A model generated the notes under the pieces. It was not told the origin of the DNA and searched no databases. It saw nothing but the letters and a program-made list of their open reading frames with translations. Positions 27,592 through 35,982 of a stretch of DNA of 64,000 nt are shown here, piece after piece. Positions within the stretch are counted from its first letter, which is position 1. Every line of letters begins with the position of its first letter. The DNA comes from Albidovulum inexpectatum (GTDB lineage Bacteria > Pseudomonadota > Alphaproteobacteria > Rhodobacterales > Rhodobacteraceae): NCBI RefSeq assembly GCF_002927635.1, contig NZ_PRDS01000003.1, positions 1 to 64,000 on the forward strand, written 5' to 3'. Made by a program: the position numbers and the translations under genes.

Positions 27592-28983
27592 ATGCGCTAT
27601 GTCTCGACCCGGGGGGCTGCCCCGACGCTTGGCTTTGACGAGGCGATGCTGACGGGCCTGGCCCGCGACGGTGGCCTGTACGTGCCCGAGACGGTTCCGA
27701 CCTTGTCCCCCGACGAGATTGCGGCCCTTTCCGGCGTTTCCTATGAAGAGGCGGCCTACCGCGTGATCCGGCCCTTCATCGGCGACAGCTTTACCGACGA
27801 CGAGCTGCGCGGAGCAATCGAGCGGGCCTATGCCCGGTTCGGGCACGCAGCGCGCGCGCCAATCGTGCAACTGGCGCCCAATCATTTCCTGCTGGAGCTG
27901 TTCCACGGCCCGACCCTGGCCTTTAAGGATTTCGCCATGCAGCTGATCGGGCAGCTGTTCCAGATCGCCCTTGCGCGTGACGGGCGGCGGATCACCATCG
28001 TCGGTGCGACCTCGGGCGATACCGGTTCAGCCGCGATCGAGGCCTTCCGTGGCCTGCCCAATGTCGATGTCTTCATCCTGTTTCCCGAGGGTCGCGTGTC
28101 GGACGTCCAGCGCCGCCAGATGACCACGCCGGACGAGGACAACGTGCATGCACTGGCCATTCAGGGCGATTTCGATGATGCCCAGGCGCGCGTAAAGGAC
28201 ATGTTCAACCATTTTGAGTTCCGCGATTCAGTAAATCTTGCCGGTGTGAACTCGATCAACTGGGCGCGGGTCCTGGCGCAGGTCGTCTATTACTTTACCT
28301 CGGCCGTATCCCTTGGTGCCCCGCACCGGCCGGTCAGCTTTACGGTGCCCACGGGCAATTTCGGCGATATCTATGCAGGCCATGTCGCGCGACGCATGGG
28401 GTTGCCGATCGACCGGCTGGTGATTGCGACCAACCAGAACGACATCCTGCACCGCTGCCTGACGACTGGCGAGTATCGACCCGATGGGGTCAAGCCGTCG
28501 ATCTCGCCTTCGATGGACATTCAGGTCTCGTCGAATTTCGAACGGGCGCTGTTCGATGCCTATGGCCGCGACGGCAAGGCCGTGGCCCAGCTGATGGACG
28601 AATTGAAGCGCAACGGGGCCTTCAGCGTCTCGCAAGGGGCAGGCGAAGCGCTGCGCGAGGTCTTTGACTCGGGTCGCGTGTCCGAGGATCAGACGCTGGC
28701 CACGATCGCGCGGATCCGTCGGTCGACCGGGCAGCTGGTATGCCCGCATACGGCGGTCGGTATCGCCGTGGCAGAATTGCGGCACGATCCCGCGGTCCCG
28801 ATGATCACCCTGGCTACGGCGCATCCCGCGAAGTTCCCCGATGCGGTGGAGCAGGCGACCGGTGAGCGGCCCGCACTGCCCGATCGCATGTCGGATCTCT
28901 TCTCGCGCCCCGAACGTGTGACCTCGGTTCCCAATGACCTGTCGGCCATCGAAAACCTGATTCAGCAAAGGCGCAGACGATGA
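27592..28983 (+). CDS. thrC: Threonine synthase
   Basis: PLP enzyme that converts O-phosphohomoserine to threonine. The 463-residue length marks the longer, gamma-proteobacterial/yeast-like class. The PLP lysine is in TLAFKDFAMQ (near residue 108) and the phosphate loop is near GATSGDTGSAAIEAF. AGGAGG precedes the ATG. The stop overlaps the M16 peptidase gene (ATGA). With lysC elsewhere in the window, two aspartate-family enzymes are represented. Confidence 0.96.
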   Translation: MRYVSTRGAAPTLGFDEAMLTGLARDGGLYVPETVPTLSPDEIAALSGVSYEEAAYRVIRPFIGDSFTDDELRGAIERAYARFGHAARAPIVQLAPNHFLLELFHGPTLAFKDFAMQLIGQLFQIALARDGRRITIVGATSGDTGSAAIEAFRGLPNVDVFILFPEGRVSDVQRRQMTTPDEDNVHALAIQGDFDDAQARVKDMFNHFEFRDSVNLAGVNSINWARVLAQVVYYFTSAVSLGAPHRPVSFTVPTGNFGDIYAGHVARRMGLPIDRLVIATNQNDILHRCLTTGEYRPDGVKPSISPSMDIQVSSNFERALFDAYGRDGKAVAQLMDELKRNGAFSVSQGAGEALREVFDSGRVSEDQTLATIARIRRSTGQLVCPHTAVGIAVAELRHDPAVPMITLATAHPAKFPDAVEQATGERPALPDRMSDLFSRPERVTSVPNDLSAIENLIQQRRRR

Positions 28984-30242
28984 GCACCGAACTGACTTCC
29001 CTGGACAATGGCCTGCGCGTCGTCACCGAACGGATGCCGGGACTGGAATCGGCCAGTATCGGCATCTGGATCCGGGCGGGTGCGCGCCATGAGCGTGCCG
29101 AACAGAACGGTATCGCGCATTTCCTCGAGCACATGGCTTTCAAGGGCACGTCCCGCCGCAGCGCGCGCCAGATCGCCGAGGAGATCGAGGACACCGGGGG
29201 CTACATGAACGCCTACACTTCGCGCGAGATGACGGCGTATTACGCGCGTGTCCTGCGCCAGGACGTACCGCGCGCCTTCGATGTCCTGTCCGATATCCTG
29301 CTGAACCCGCTGTTCCGGGATGCCGACATCGAAACCGAACGCCATGTCATCCTGCAAGAGATCGGCCAGGCGCTCGATACGCCCGATGACGTCATTTTCG
29401 ACTGGTTGCAGGAGGTCGCCTATCCCGATCAGCCCTTGGGTCGCACGATCCTGGGGCCGGCAAAGCTGGTGGAACGGTTCGACGCCGAGGACCTGCGGGC
29501 ATTCGTGGCCGAACATTACGGGCCCGACCGCATGATCGTGGCCGCGGCCGGCGCGGTCGAACACGATCAGATCGTACGTCTGGCCGAGGCGGCCTTTGGC
29601 GCGCTTGCGCCGCGAGGCGGCGGAGAGTTCGATCCAGCCCGCTGGGGCGGGGGTGAAAGACGCGAGGTCAAGGACCTGGAACAGGTCCACCTGACGATGG
29701 CCTTTCCGGCCCCCTCGGTGCGTGATGACGATTACTACATCGCCCAGGTCTATGCGACGGCAATGGGCGGGGGCATGTCCTCGCGCCTGTTCCAGACGAT
29801 CCGCGAAGAGCGCGGGCTTGCCTATGCGATCCACGCGCAGGCGGGCAGCTACGAGGATACCGGCATGATCTCGATCTACGCCGGAACGTCGGGCTCGGAA
29901 ATCGCGGAATTGTCCACCCTGACGATGGACGAGCTGAAGCGCGCCGCCGACGACATGTCCGAAGCCGAGGTTGCACGGGCCAGGGCCCAGTTGAAGGCCG
30001 GGTTGCTGATGGGGTTGGAGCGTCCTTCGGCGCGGGCCGAGCGAATGGCGCGGTCGCTTGCGATCTGGGGCCGGGTGCCTGACCCGGCGGAAACGGCGGC
30101 GCTGATCGATGCTGTCGGGCGCGATGACGTGCGCAGATTTGCCGCGCGATTGGCCGAAACGCCGAACATGGCAATGGCGCTGTATGGTCCGGCAGACGGC
30201 GCGCCGCACATCGACGCCCTGCGCGAAAGGTTGGCTGCCTGA
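28980..30242 (+). CDS. M16-family zinc peptidase (mitochondrial processing peptidase-like)
   Basis: A 420-residue homologue of the beta subunit of mitochondrial processing peptidase. The inverted zinc motif is intact in HFLEHMAFKGT (His47, Glu50, His51) and the distal Glu lies in ERHVILQEIGQ. The C-terminal half carries GGGMSSRLFQTIREERGLAY. No signal peptide is evident, so it is probably cytosolic. Translation is coupled to thrC upstream and to the GNAT gene downstream, an arrangement common in this family. Substrates are unknown. Confidence 0.94.
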   Translation: MSTELTSLDNGLRVVTERMPGLESASIGIWIRAGARHERAEQNGIAHFLEHMAFKGTSRRSARQIAEEIEDTGGYMNAYTSREMTAYYARVLRQDVPRAFDVLSDILLNPLFRDADIETERHVILQEIGQALDTPDDVIFDWLQEVAYPDQPLGRTILGPAKLVERFDAEDLRAFVAEHYGPDRMIVAAAGAVEHDQIVRLAEAAFGALAPRGGGEFDPARWGGGERREVKDLEQVHLTMAFPAPSVRDDDYYIAQVYATAMGGGMSSRLFQTIREERGLAYAIHAQAGSYEDTGMISIYAGTSGSEIAELSTLTMDELKRAADDMSEAEVARARAQLKAGLLMGLERPSARAERMARSLAIWGRVPDPAETAALIDAVGRDDVRRFAARLAETPNMAMALYGPADGAPHIDALRERLAA

Positions 30243-30832
30243 TGTTTCTGCGCCGTCGCAGGGTCCGCATCGAAACCGAGCGCATGACCCTGCGCCTGCC
30301 GCAACATACCGATTATCGTGCCTGGGCCGCCCTGCGCGCGCAAAGCCGGGACTTCCTGACCCCATGGGAGCCGACATGGGCGCCCGACCATCTCAGCCGC
30401 CGGGCCTTTACCAATCGTGTCTATTGGGCGCAGCGGGCCGAAACACAGGGAACCGCTTTGCCGCTGTTCCTGATCCGGCGCGAGGACCAGGTGCTTCTGG
30501 GCGCGATCACGGTGGACAATATCCGTCGGGGCCCGGCCCAGGCCGGCACGATCGGTTATTGGATCGGTCAACCCCATGCGCGCCAGGGATACATGGCCGA
30601 AGCCCTGCGTGCCGTCATCCATCATTGTTTCACGGTGCTGGACCTGTCGCGGCTGGAAAGCGCCTGCCTGCCGGAAAATGCCGCCTCGCGTGCCTTGCTG
30701 GAAAAATGTGGCTACAAGTACGAAGGCGTCGCGCAAAGCTATCTCCAGATCAACGGGCGTTGGCGAAATCATGTGCTGTACGCGAATCTTCGGGGCGACC
30801 GGCGCGGTCGCACCGATATCGGGCGCGGCTAG
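30242..30832 (+). CDS. GNAT N-acetyltransferase, RimJ-like
   Basis: A 196-residue GNAT enzyme resembling RimJ, which acetylates the N-terminal Ala of ribosomal protein S5. The acetyl-CoA loop appears as GYWIGQPHARQGYMAEALRA, and the C-terminal ENAASRALLEKCGYKYEG is typical of the RimJ/RimL group. The start overlaps the M16 gene stop by one base. The target cannot be proved from sequence. Confidence 0.9.
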   Translation: MFLRRRRVRIETERMTLRLPQHTDYRAWAALRAQSRDFLTPWEPTWAPDHLSRRAFTNRVYWAQRAETQGTALPLFLIRREDQVLLGAITVDNIRRGPAQAGTIGYWIGQPHARQGYMAEALRAVIHHCFTVLDLSRLESACLPENAASRALLEKCGYKYEGVAQSYLQINGRWRNHVLYANLRGDRRGRTDIGRG

Positions 30833-30880
30833 GCCATCGCCGCGCTTGCGCAGCCCGTTTCTGCCGTGCTTCATCATCCC

Positions 30881-32317
30881 ATGCTGAACCCTGCCGACGC
30901 AACCTTTGCCCAGCGCCTTGCCGAGCGGCTTCCGCCCGATACGATCGGACCGGCAGAGCCGCGCCACCTGGAAGATCCGCGCGGGCGGGCGCGCACGCCG
31001 CAAGCCGTGCTGGCCCGTCCGCGCAGCGTAGCAGAGGTCGCCACGATCCTGAGCGCCTGCGCGAGCGCGCGGGTGGGGCTGGTGCCCTTCGGCGGAGGGA
31101 CGGGGCTGGTTCTGGGGCAGATCGTGCCCGATGGTCCCGCGCCGCTGATCCTGTCGCTCGAGAGGATGAACAATCTGCGCGGCATCTGGCCCGAGGAAGG
31201 GCTGATGATCGTCGAGGCGGGCATGACGCTTGCCGCCGCGCAGGAGGCCGCGCAGGCGGCGGGCCGGCTGTTTCCGCTTTCGCTCGCCTCCGAGGGCACG
31301 GCGCGGATCGGCGGGGTGCTTGCGACGAATGCCGGCGGGGTCAACGTCTTGCGCTATGGCAATGCGCGCGAGCTGTGTCTTGGGATCGAGGCCGTCATGG
31401 CCGATGGATCGGTGCTGCATGGTCTGAAACGGCTGCGCAAGGACAATACGGGCTATGACCTGAAGGACCTGCTCATCGGTTCCGAGGGGACGCTGGGCAT
31501 CATCACGGCGGCGGTGCTGCGGCTTTGGCCGATCCCCGCGGGTCGCGCCACGGCGCTGGTTCAGGTTCCGTCGCCCGAAGCGGCATTGAGCCTTCTGTCC
31601 CTGGCGCAGGACCACACCGGCGGCAATGTCACGAGCTTCGAACTGATCAGCGGGCAGGGGCTGCACTTCCTGCACGAGGTGATGCCCGATCTGCGCCAGC
31701 CCTTCGATCCGATTCCGGAATGGTCGGCACTGGTCGAACTGGGTCTGCCCCGCGGCGTCGATCCGGCCAGCACCATGGAAACCATCCTGCAGGCAGGCGC
31801 AGAGCGTGCGCTGCTGTCGGATGGCGTCATCGCGCAGTCCGAATCCCAGGCGCAGGCCCTTTGGACCATGCGCGAATCGATACCGCTGGCCAATCGCCGG
31901 ATCGGCGCGATCGTCTCGCACGATATCGCGGTTCCCTTGGGCGAGATCGGAAATTTCGTGCGCGAGGCCACCCGTGCCGTGGGTCAGATCGGGCCGTTCC
32001 GCGTGAACTGCTTCGGCCATCTGGGCGACGGAAACCTGCATTTCAACGTCTTTCCACCCGCAGGCAACAGCGCGCAGACCTACCGGGCGCAGGCAGACGA
32101 AATCCAGCGGCGGGTTCATGACCTTGTCGATCGCTACGGGGGATCGATCAGCGCCGAACACGGTATCGGCCGCGCCAAGCGCGCCGAGCTTGAGCGTTAC
32201 GGCGATCCGACGAAGCTTGCAGCGATGCGGGCGATCAAGGCGGTGCTAGATCCGGTGGGGATCCTCAATCCCGGTGCGGTGATCGGGCCGGCTTGGCCAG
32301 ACAAGATCCTTTCTTGA
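30881..32317 (+). CDS. FAD-linked 2-hydroxyacid oxidase/dehydrogenase (GlcD/D2HGDH type)
   Basis: A 478-residue flavoprotein of the FAD_binding_4 / FAD-oxidase C class. FAD loop PFGGGTGLVLGQIV is near residue 73, the second flavin segment is LATNAGGVNVLRYGNAREL, and the C-terminal catalytic part has FGHLGDGNLHFNV and SAEHGIGRAKR. Such enzymes oxidise D-lactate, glycolate or D-2-hydroxyglutarate; sequence alone does not separate these. An in-frame GTG 15 bp upstream is possible but less likely than MLNPADATF. Confidence 0.9.
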   Translation: MLNPADATFAQRLAERLPPDTIGPAEPRHLEDPRGRARTPQAVLARPRSVAEVATILSACASARVGLVPFGGGTGLVLGQIVPDGPAPLILSLERMNNLRGIWPEEGLMIVEAGMTLAAAQEAAQAAGRLFPLSLASEGTARIGGVLATNAGGVNVLRYGNARELCLGIEAVMADGSVLHGLKRLRKDNTGYDLKDLLIGSEGTLGIITAAVLRLWPIPAGRATALVQVPSPEAALSLLSLAQDHTGGNVTSFELISGQGLHFLHEVMPDLRQPFDPIPEWSALVELGLPRGVDPASTMETILQAGAERALLSDGVIAQSESQAQALWTMRESIPLANRRIGAIVSHDIAVPLGEIGNFVREATRAVGQIGPFRVNCFGHLGDGNLHFNVFPPAGNSAQTYRAQADEIQRRVHDLVDRYGGSISAEHGIGRAKRAELERYGDPTKLAAMRAIKAVLDPVGILNPGAVIGPAWPDKILS

Positions 32318-32348
32318 AAAGGCCCCGCCGGAGAGAGACGGCGGGGCC
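32315..32348 (-). terminator. Terminator downstream of apt
   Basis: A 10-bp perfect G/C stem (32321-32330 with 32339-32348), followed on the minus strand by TTTTC. It lies about 115 bp after apt and directly after the stop of the convergent oxidase gene, so it may serve both, though only the minus side has a U-run. Confidence 0.65.
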
Positions 32349-32464
32349 CAACGAACGCGTGCGGGCGAAACCGTTGAGTAGTGGCTCAATTCTGCGAACC
32401 ACGATCCTGTCGCTGCCTGCCCGGTTACGTTGCCACGCGGACCTTTTCAACGGGTTAACGACGC

Positions 32465-32998
32465 TCAACTTCCCTCGAATTCGCACAGGACGTGTACGTT
32501 CATCCCCATCTGTTCCAGCAGGCGATGACCGCCAAGTTCGGGCAGATCGACGACAAAGGCACAGCCCACGACCTCGGCGCCCAGCCGTTCGCAAAGCTTG
32601 ATCGCGGCTTCACAGGTGCCGCCCGTGGCCAGAAGGTCGTCGACGATCAGGACCTTCTCGCCGGGTTGCAGGGCGTCGTCATGGATCTCCATCACCGCTT
32701 CGCCATATTCCAGCTTGTAGGCCTGGCTGATCACCGCGCCGGGCAGCTTGCCCTTCTTTCGGATCGGGACGAAGCCCGTCGCCAGCTGATGGGCAACCGC
32801 GCCACCCAGGATGAAACCGCGCGCCTCCAGCCCGACGACCTTGTCGATCCGCTGCCCTGCGAACGGGTGCAAGAGCTGGTCCACCGCCATGCGGAACCCG
32901 CGCGCGTCGGCAAACAGCGTGGTCACGTCGCGGAACATGATTCCTTCGTGCGGGAAATCGGCGATCGTGCGGATGTAGTCCTTGACGGTCTTTTTCAT
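32465..32998 (-). CDS. apt: Adenine phosphoribosyltransferase
   Basis: Converts adenine and PRPP to AMP. The 177 residues contain the PRPP loop [18 protein letters not shown] near residue 118 and the adenine-specific N-terminus with [20 protein letters not shown]. It lies 18 bp after mtnP on the same strand. MtnP releases adenine from methylthioadenosine, so the pair forms a direct salvage line. AAAGGATC precedes the ATG. Confidence 0.97.
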   Translation of the reverse strand: MKKTVKDYIRTIADFPHEGIMFRDVTTLFADARGFRMAVDQLLHPFAGQRIDKVVGLEARGFILGGAVAHQLATGFVPIRKKGKLPGAVISQAYKLEYGEAVMEIHDDALQPGEKVLIVDDLLATGGTCEAAIKLCERLGAEVVGCAFVVDLPELGGHRLLEQMGMNVHVLCEFEGS

Positions 32999-33016
32999 GG
33001 GGATCCTTTCGGCTGG

Positions 33017-33898
33017 TCAGGTCTGCGCACCCAGAACGCGTCCGGCCACGGCGTCAAGCCGGGCAAGCAGCCGGGGGTCGCGCCGGTCGGGTGCGGTCAT
33101 GATCGCGTGGTCCAGCGCCCGGTCGCAGCCCTGCGGGCAGGCCGCGTGACGGGACGACAAAAGACCCGGCAAGGCGGCGATCAGCGCCCGGGCATTCGCG
33201 GCGTTCTGGCCGACGGTCTTGATGACAGCAGCCACGTCTACCGCATCGTGGTCGGGATGCCAGCAATCATAATCGGTGACCATCGCGACCGAGGCATAGC
33301 AAAGCTCGGCCTCGCGGGCCAGCGCCGCCTCGGGCATTCCGGTCATGCCGATGATGTCGGCGCCCCAATGGTCGCGATACATCAGGCTTTCGGCGCGGGT
33401 CGAGAATTGCGGCCCCTCCATCGCCAGGTAGGTGCCCCGTTCATGCACGCGCAGGTCCAGCGCGCGCGCGGCCTGCAGGCACAGCGCCGAAAGGCGCGCG
33501 CAGGTCGGATGGGCAAGGCTGACATGGGCCACGCAGCCGGTGCCAAAGAATGACTTTTCGCGCAGATGCGTGCGGTCGATGTACTGATCGACGATCACGA
33601 AATCGCCTGGCGCCATCTCCTCGCGAAAGCTTCCGCAGGCCGACACCGCGATCACGTCGGTCACACCCAGGCGCTTGAGCGCGTCGATATTCGCCCGATA
33701 CGGCACGGTCGAGGGCGAATGCACGTGCCCCCGCCCGTGGCGTGGAAGAAAGGCCATGCGCATGCCGCCCAGCCGACCCGTCAGGATCTGGTCGCTGGGC
33801 TTGCCCCATGGCGTGTCCACGCTGACCCAGCGCGCATCCTCGAGCCCCGCGATGTCATAGACGCCCGAGCCGCCGATCACGCCGATCATGGTTTCCAT
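33017..33898 (-). CDS. mtnP: S-methyl-5'-thioadenosine phosphorylase
   Basis: Splits methylthioadenosine, a by-product of polyamine and homoserine-lactone synthesis, into adenine and methylthioribose-1-phosphate. The 293 residues show the N-terminal phosphate site IGVIGGSGVYDI, FLPRHGRGHVHSPS, and MTGMPEAALAREAELCYASV of the MTAP class. AGGAGG lies seven bases before the ATG chosen. The adjacent apt uses its adenine product. Confidence 0.95.
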   Translation of the reverse strand: METMIGVIGGSGVYDIAGLEDARWVSVDTPWGKPSDQILTGRLGGMRMAFLPRHGRGHVHSPSTVPYRANIDALKRLGVTDVIAVSACGSFREEMAPGDFVIVDQYIDRTHLREKSFFGTGCVAHVSLAHPTCARLSALCLQAARALDLRVHERGTYLAMEGPQFSTRAESLMYRDHWGADIIGMTGMPEAALAREAELCYASVAMVTDYDCWHPDHDAVDVAAVIKTVGQNAANARALIAALPGLLSSRHAACPQGCDRALDHAIMTAPDRRDPRLLARLDAVAGRVLGAQT

Positions 33899-33969
33899 TC
33901 CCCAGCCTCCTGTTCTGGCGTCGTTGTCGCCGGCAGGTTAGTGCGCGAGGGGCGCGCGGCAAAGGGGTC

Positions 33970-34554
33970 TCATGCCTCGTCGGGACGTGGCATTTCGAAG
34001 ACCGAATCGATCCGGGCGTAATCGCGATATCCGCAGCGCGCGAGCGGCCGGACCAGTGTCAGATCGAACCGGCCGTCGCGCAGGCAATCGTCGCGCATGT
34101 GGATGCCGGTGACCTCGGCGATGACCATGTGATTGTCGGGGCCCTCCAGCCGCAGGATCTGACGCGCGGTGCATTCAAGAACGGCGGGCGAATCCGCCAC
34201 GCGGGGGCAATCGATGGTTTCGCATTCGGCCTTTGGCACACTGGCATGGATGAATTCGTCCGTTCCGGCCGGAAGCGTGGCCGAGGTCAGGTTCATGCGC
34301 TCGGCCATTTCGGAAGCGACGATATTGACCGAAAAGACACCGGTTTCCTCGATATTTCGCAAGCTGTCCTTGCGCGCGGTCGAGGCGAACATGACCTGTG
34401 GCGGCGTATAGGCCACCGCGTTGAAGAATGAATAGGGCGCAAGATTGTCGCCCAGCCGGCCGCGCGTGGCGATCCATCCGATGGGGCGCGGGGCGACGAT
34501 CGCGTTGAACGGGTTGTGGGGCAGGCCATGGCCGTCCTGCGGACGATAGAACAT
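33970..34554 (-). CDS. Flavin reductase-like FMN-binding protein
   Basis: A 194-residue split-barrel flavoprotein. The start MFYRPQDGHGLPHNPFNAIV and the following APRPIGWIATRG place it in the flavin_reduct (DIM6/NTAB) family, which binds FMN and either reduces it or acts on small molecules. It diverges from the adjacent GNAT gene with 83 bp between starts. No partner monooxygenase is nearby, so its electron acceptor is unknown. Confidence 0.88.
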   Translation of the reverse strand: MFYRPQDGHGLPHNPFNAIVAPRPIGWIATRGRLGDNLAPYSFFNAVAYTPPQVMFASTARKDSLRNIEETGVFSVNIVASEMAERMNLTSATLPAGTDEFIHASVPKAECETIDCPRVADSPAVLECTARQILRLEGPDNHMVIAEVTGIHMRDDCLRDGRFDLTLVRPLARCGYRDYARIDSVFEMPRPDEA

Positions 34555-34637
34555 GCGTGTCTCCGATCCGGTTTGAACCGACAATTTCCCCATGATAGGG
34601 CCGATTGCCAGCGGATTCGCCAAGAGGGGGTGCCGCA

Positions 34638-35135
34638 ATGTACAGGTTGCAGCAGGAAAGCGAGGCCGACGAACCCGAAGTCGAGGCCCTGTACGACCTG
34701 TGTTTTGCGCCGGGACGGACGGCACTGTCCTCTTATCGCTTGCGCGAGGGGGTGGATCCGGTCCGCGACCTGTGCCTGATCTTGCGCGATGGCGAGGGCA
34801 TCCTGGCGGCGGCAATCCGGTACTGGCCGGTCCGGGTGGGAGGACAAGACGCTTTGCTGCTGGGTCCTGTCGCCGTTCATCCGACGCGGCAGGGCGAGGG
34901 GCTGGGTGCGATGCTGATCCTGCAAAGCCTGGCCGAGGCCGCACGACTGGGCTGGGAACGGGTGCTGCTGGTGGGCGATCTGCCCTATTACCAGCGTTTC
35001 GGTTTCCGGCGCCTTGACGGGGTCGTGATGCCGCCCCCCACCAACCCGGATCGGGTTCTGGGCCTGGAACTGCGTACAGGCGCGTGGGAGGGTGTAACCG
35101 GCGCCGTCATGCGCGCATGTCCTGGTGCCGATTGA
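34638..35135 (+). CDS. GNAT N-acetyltransferase (YhbS-like)
   Basis: A 165-residue acetyltransferase. The acetyl-CoA loop is LGPVAVHPTRQGEGLGAML, followed by RVLLVGDLPYYQRFGF, a form seen in YhbS-like enzymes. GAGGGGG lies six bases before the ATG at 34638. The substrate is unknown. Its last bases precede an EcsC-family gene on the same strand with 31 bp between. Confidence 0.88.
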   Translation: MYRLQQESEADEPEVEALYDLCFAPGRTALSSYRLREGVDPVRDLCLILRDGEGILAAAIRYWPVRVGGQDALLLGPVAVHPTRQGEGLGAMLILQSLAEAARLGWERVLLVGDLPYYQRFGFRRLDGVVMPPPTNPDRVLGLELRTGAWEGVTGAVMRACPGAD

Positions 35136-35166
35136 CCCAGGTTCCTTCGGCCCCCATCTTCATGTC

Positions 35167-35982
35167 ATGAGCAAGGCCATCGAAACACAGCCCGGCAACG
35201 GGTCGCTGCCGGACCCCGGTCATTCGCTGCCGCCCCAGGCACGGGCGCGGGTCGCCGACTATGTGCGCCGCATGCGGCGGGCGAACGGGCCGGTCATTCG
35301 GGCGATTAATTCCTTGGGGGGTGGGCTGGAGAAACAGCTCAACTTTCTGCCACCTTCGGTCGCGCGGCTGGTCATGACTGGAACCGAGGGACTTCTGGAG
35401 CGCGCCTATCACGCCGCGGGGCGGATCGGCGCCGCCCAATTGCCCGATGCCGGAAATTGGGGGCATGCCGTGGCTGCAGCCACGGGCGGCGCGCTGGGCG
35501 GAATGGGCGGGCTGGGAACCGCGCTTGTCGAGCTGCCCGCCACCGTGACGTTGTTCTTCTCGGCCATGCAGAAGGTCGCGCAGGAACATGGTTTTGCACC
35601 CGAATCAGACGAGACGCGCCTTGCGTGCCTCGAGATTTTCGGCGCGGGCGGCCCGCTGGCCGATGATGACGGGGTGAATACCGCCTTTCTTGGCGCGCGG
35701 CTTGCGCTGAGCGGCCGCAGCGTGCAGGTGCTGATCCAGCAGGTCGCGCCGGGACTGGCGGCGGTGCTGACGCGCAAGCTGGCCAGCCAGGCCGTGCCGG
35801 TGCTTGGCGCCGCGGCAGGGGCGGGCGTCAACCTGGCCTTCCTGAGTTACTATCGCGAAATGGCGCATGTACGCTTTGGGTTGATGCGGCTTTCGCTGGA
35901 TCATGGCCACGAACCGGTCGAGGCCGCCTTTCGCCGCGCATTGCTTGACGAGGGGCGCAAGCAGCGCGTTGGGACCGATTAG
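35167..35982 (+). CDS. EcsC family protein
   Basis: A 271-residue protein of the EcsC family, of unclear function (in Bacillus, EcsC is encoded with an ABC transporter). It has a Gly/Ala-rich hydrophobic segment (about residues 110-140) that may insert into the membrane, and the family block RLACLEIFGAGG. An in-frame GTG at 35125 would overlap the GNAT gene; ATG 35167 is preferred. The 3' end overlaps ptsP on the opposite strand by four bases. Confidence 0.8.
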   Translation: MSKAIETQPGNGSLPDPGHSLPPQARARVADYVRRMRRANGPVIRAINSLGGGLEKQLNFLPPSVARLVMTGTEGLLERAYHAAGRIGAAQLPDAGNWGHAVAAATGGALGGMGGLGTALVELPATVTLFFSAMQKVAQEHGFAPESDETRLACLEIFGAGGPLADDDGVNTAFLGARLALSGRSVQVLIQQVAPGLAAVLTRKLASQAVPVLGAAAGAGVNLAFLSYYREMAHVRFGLMRLSLDHGHEPVEAAFRRALLDEGRKQRVGTD

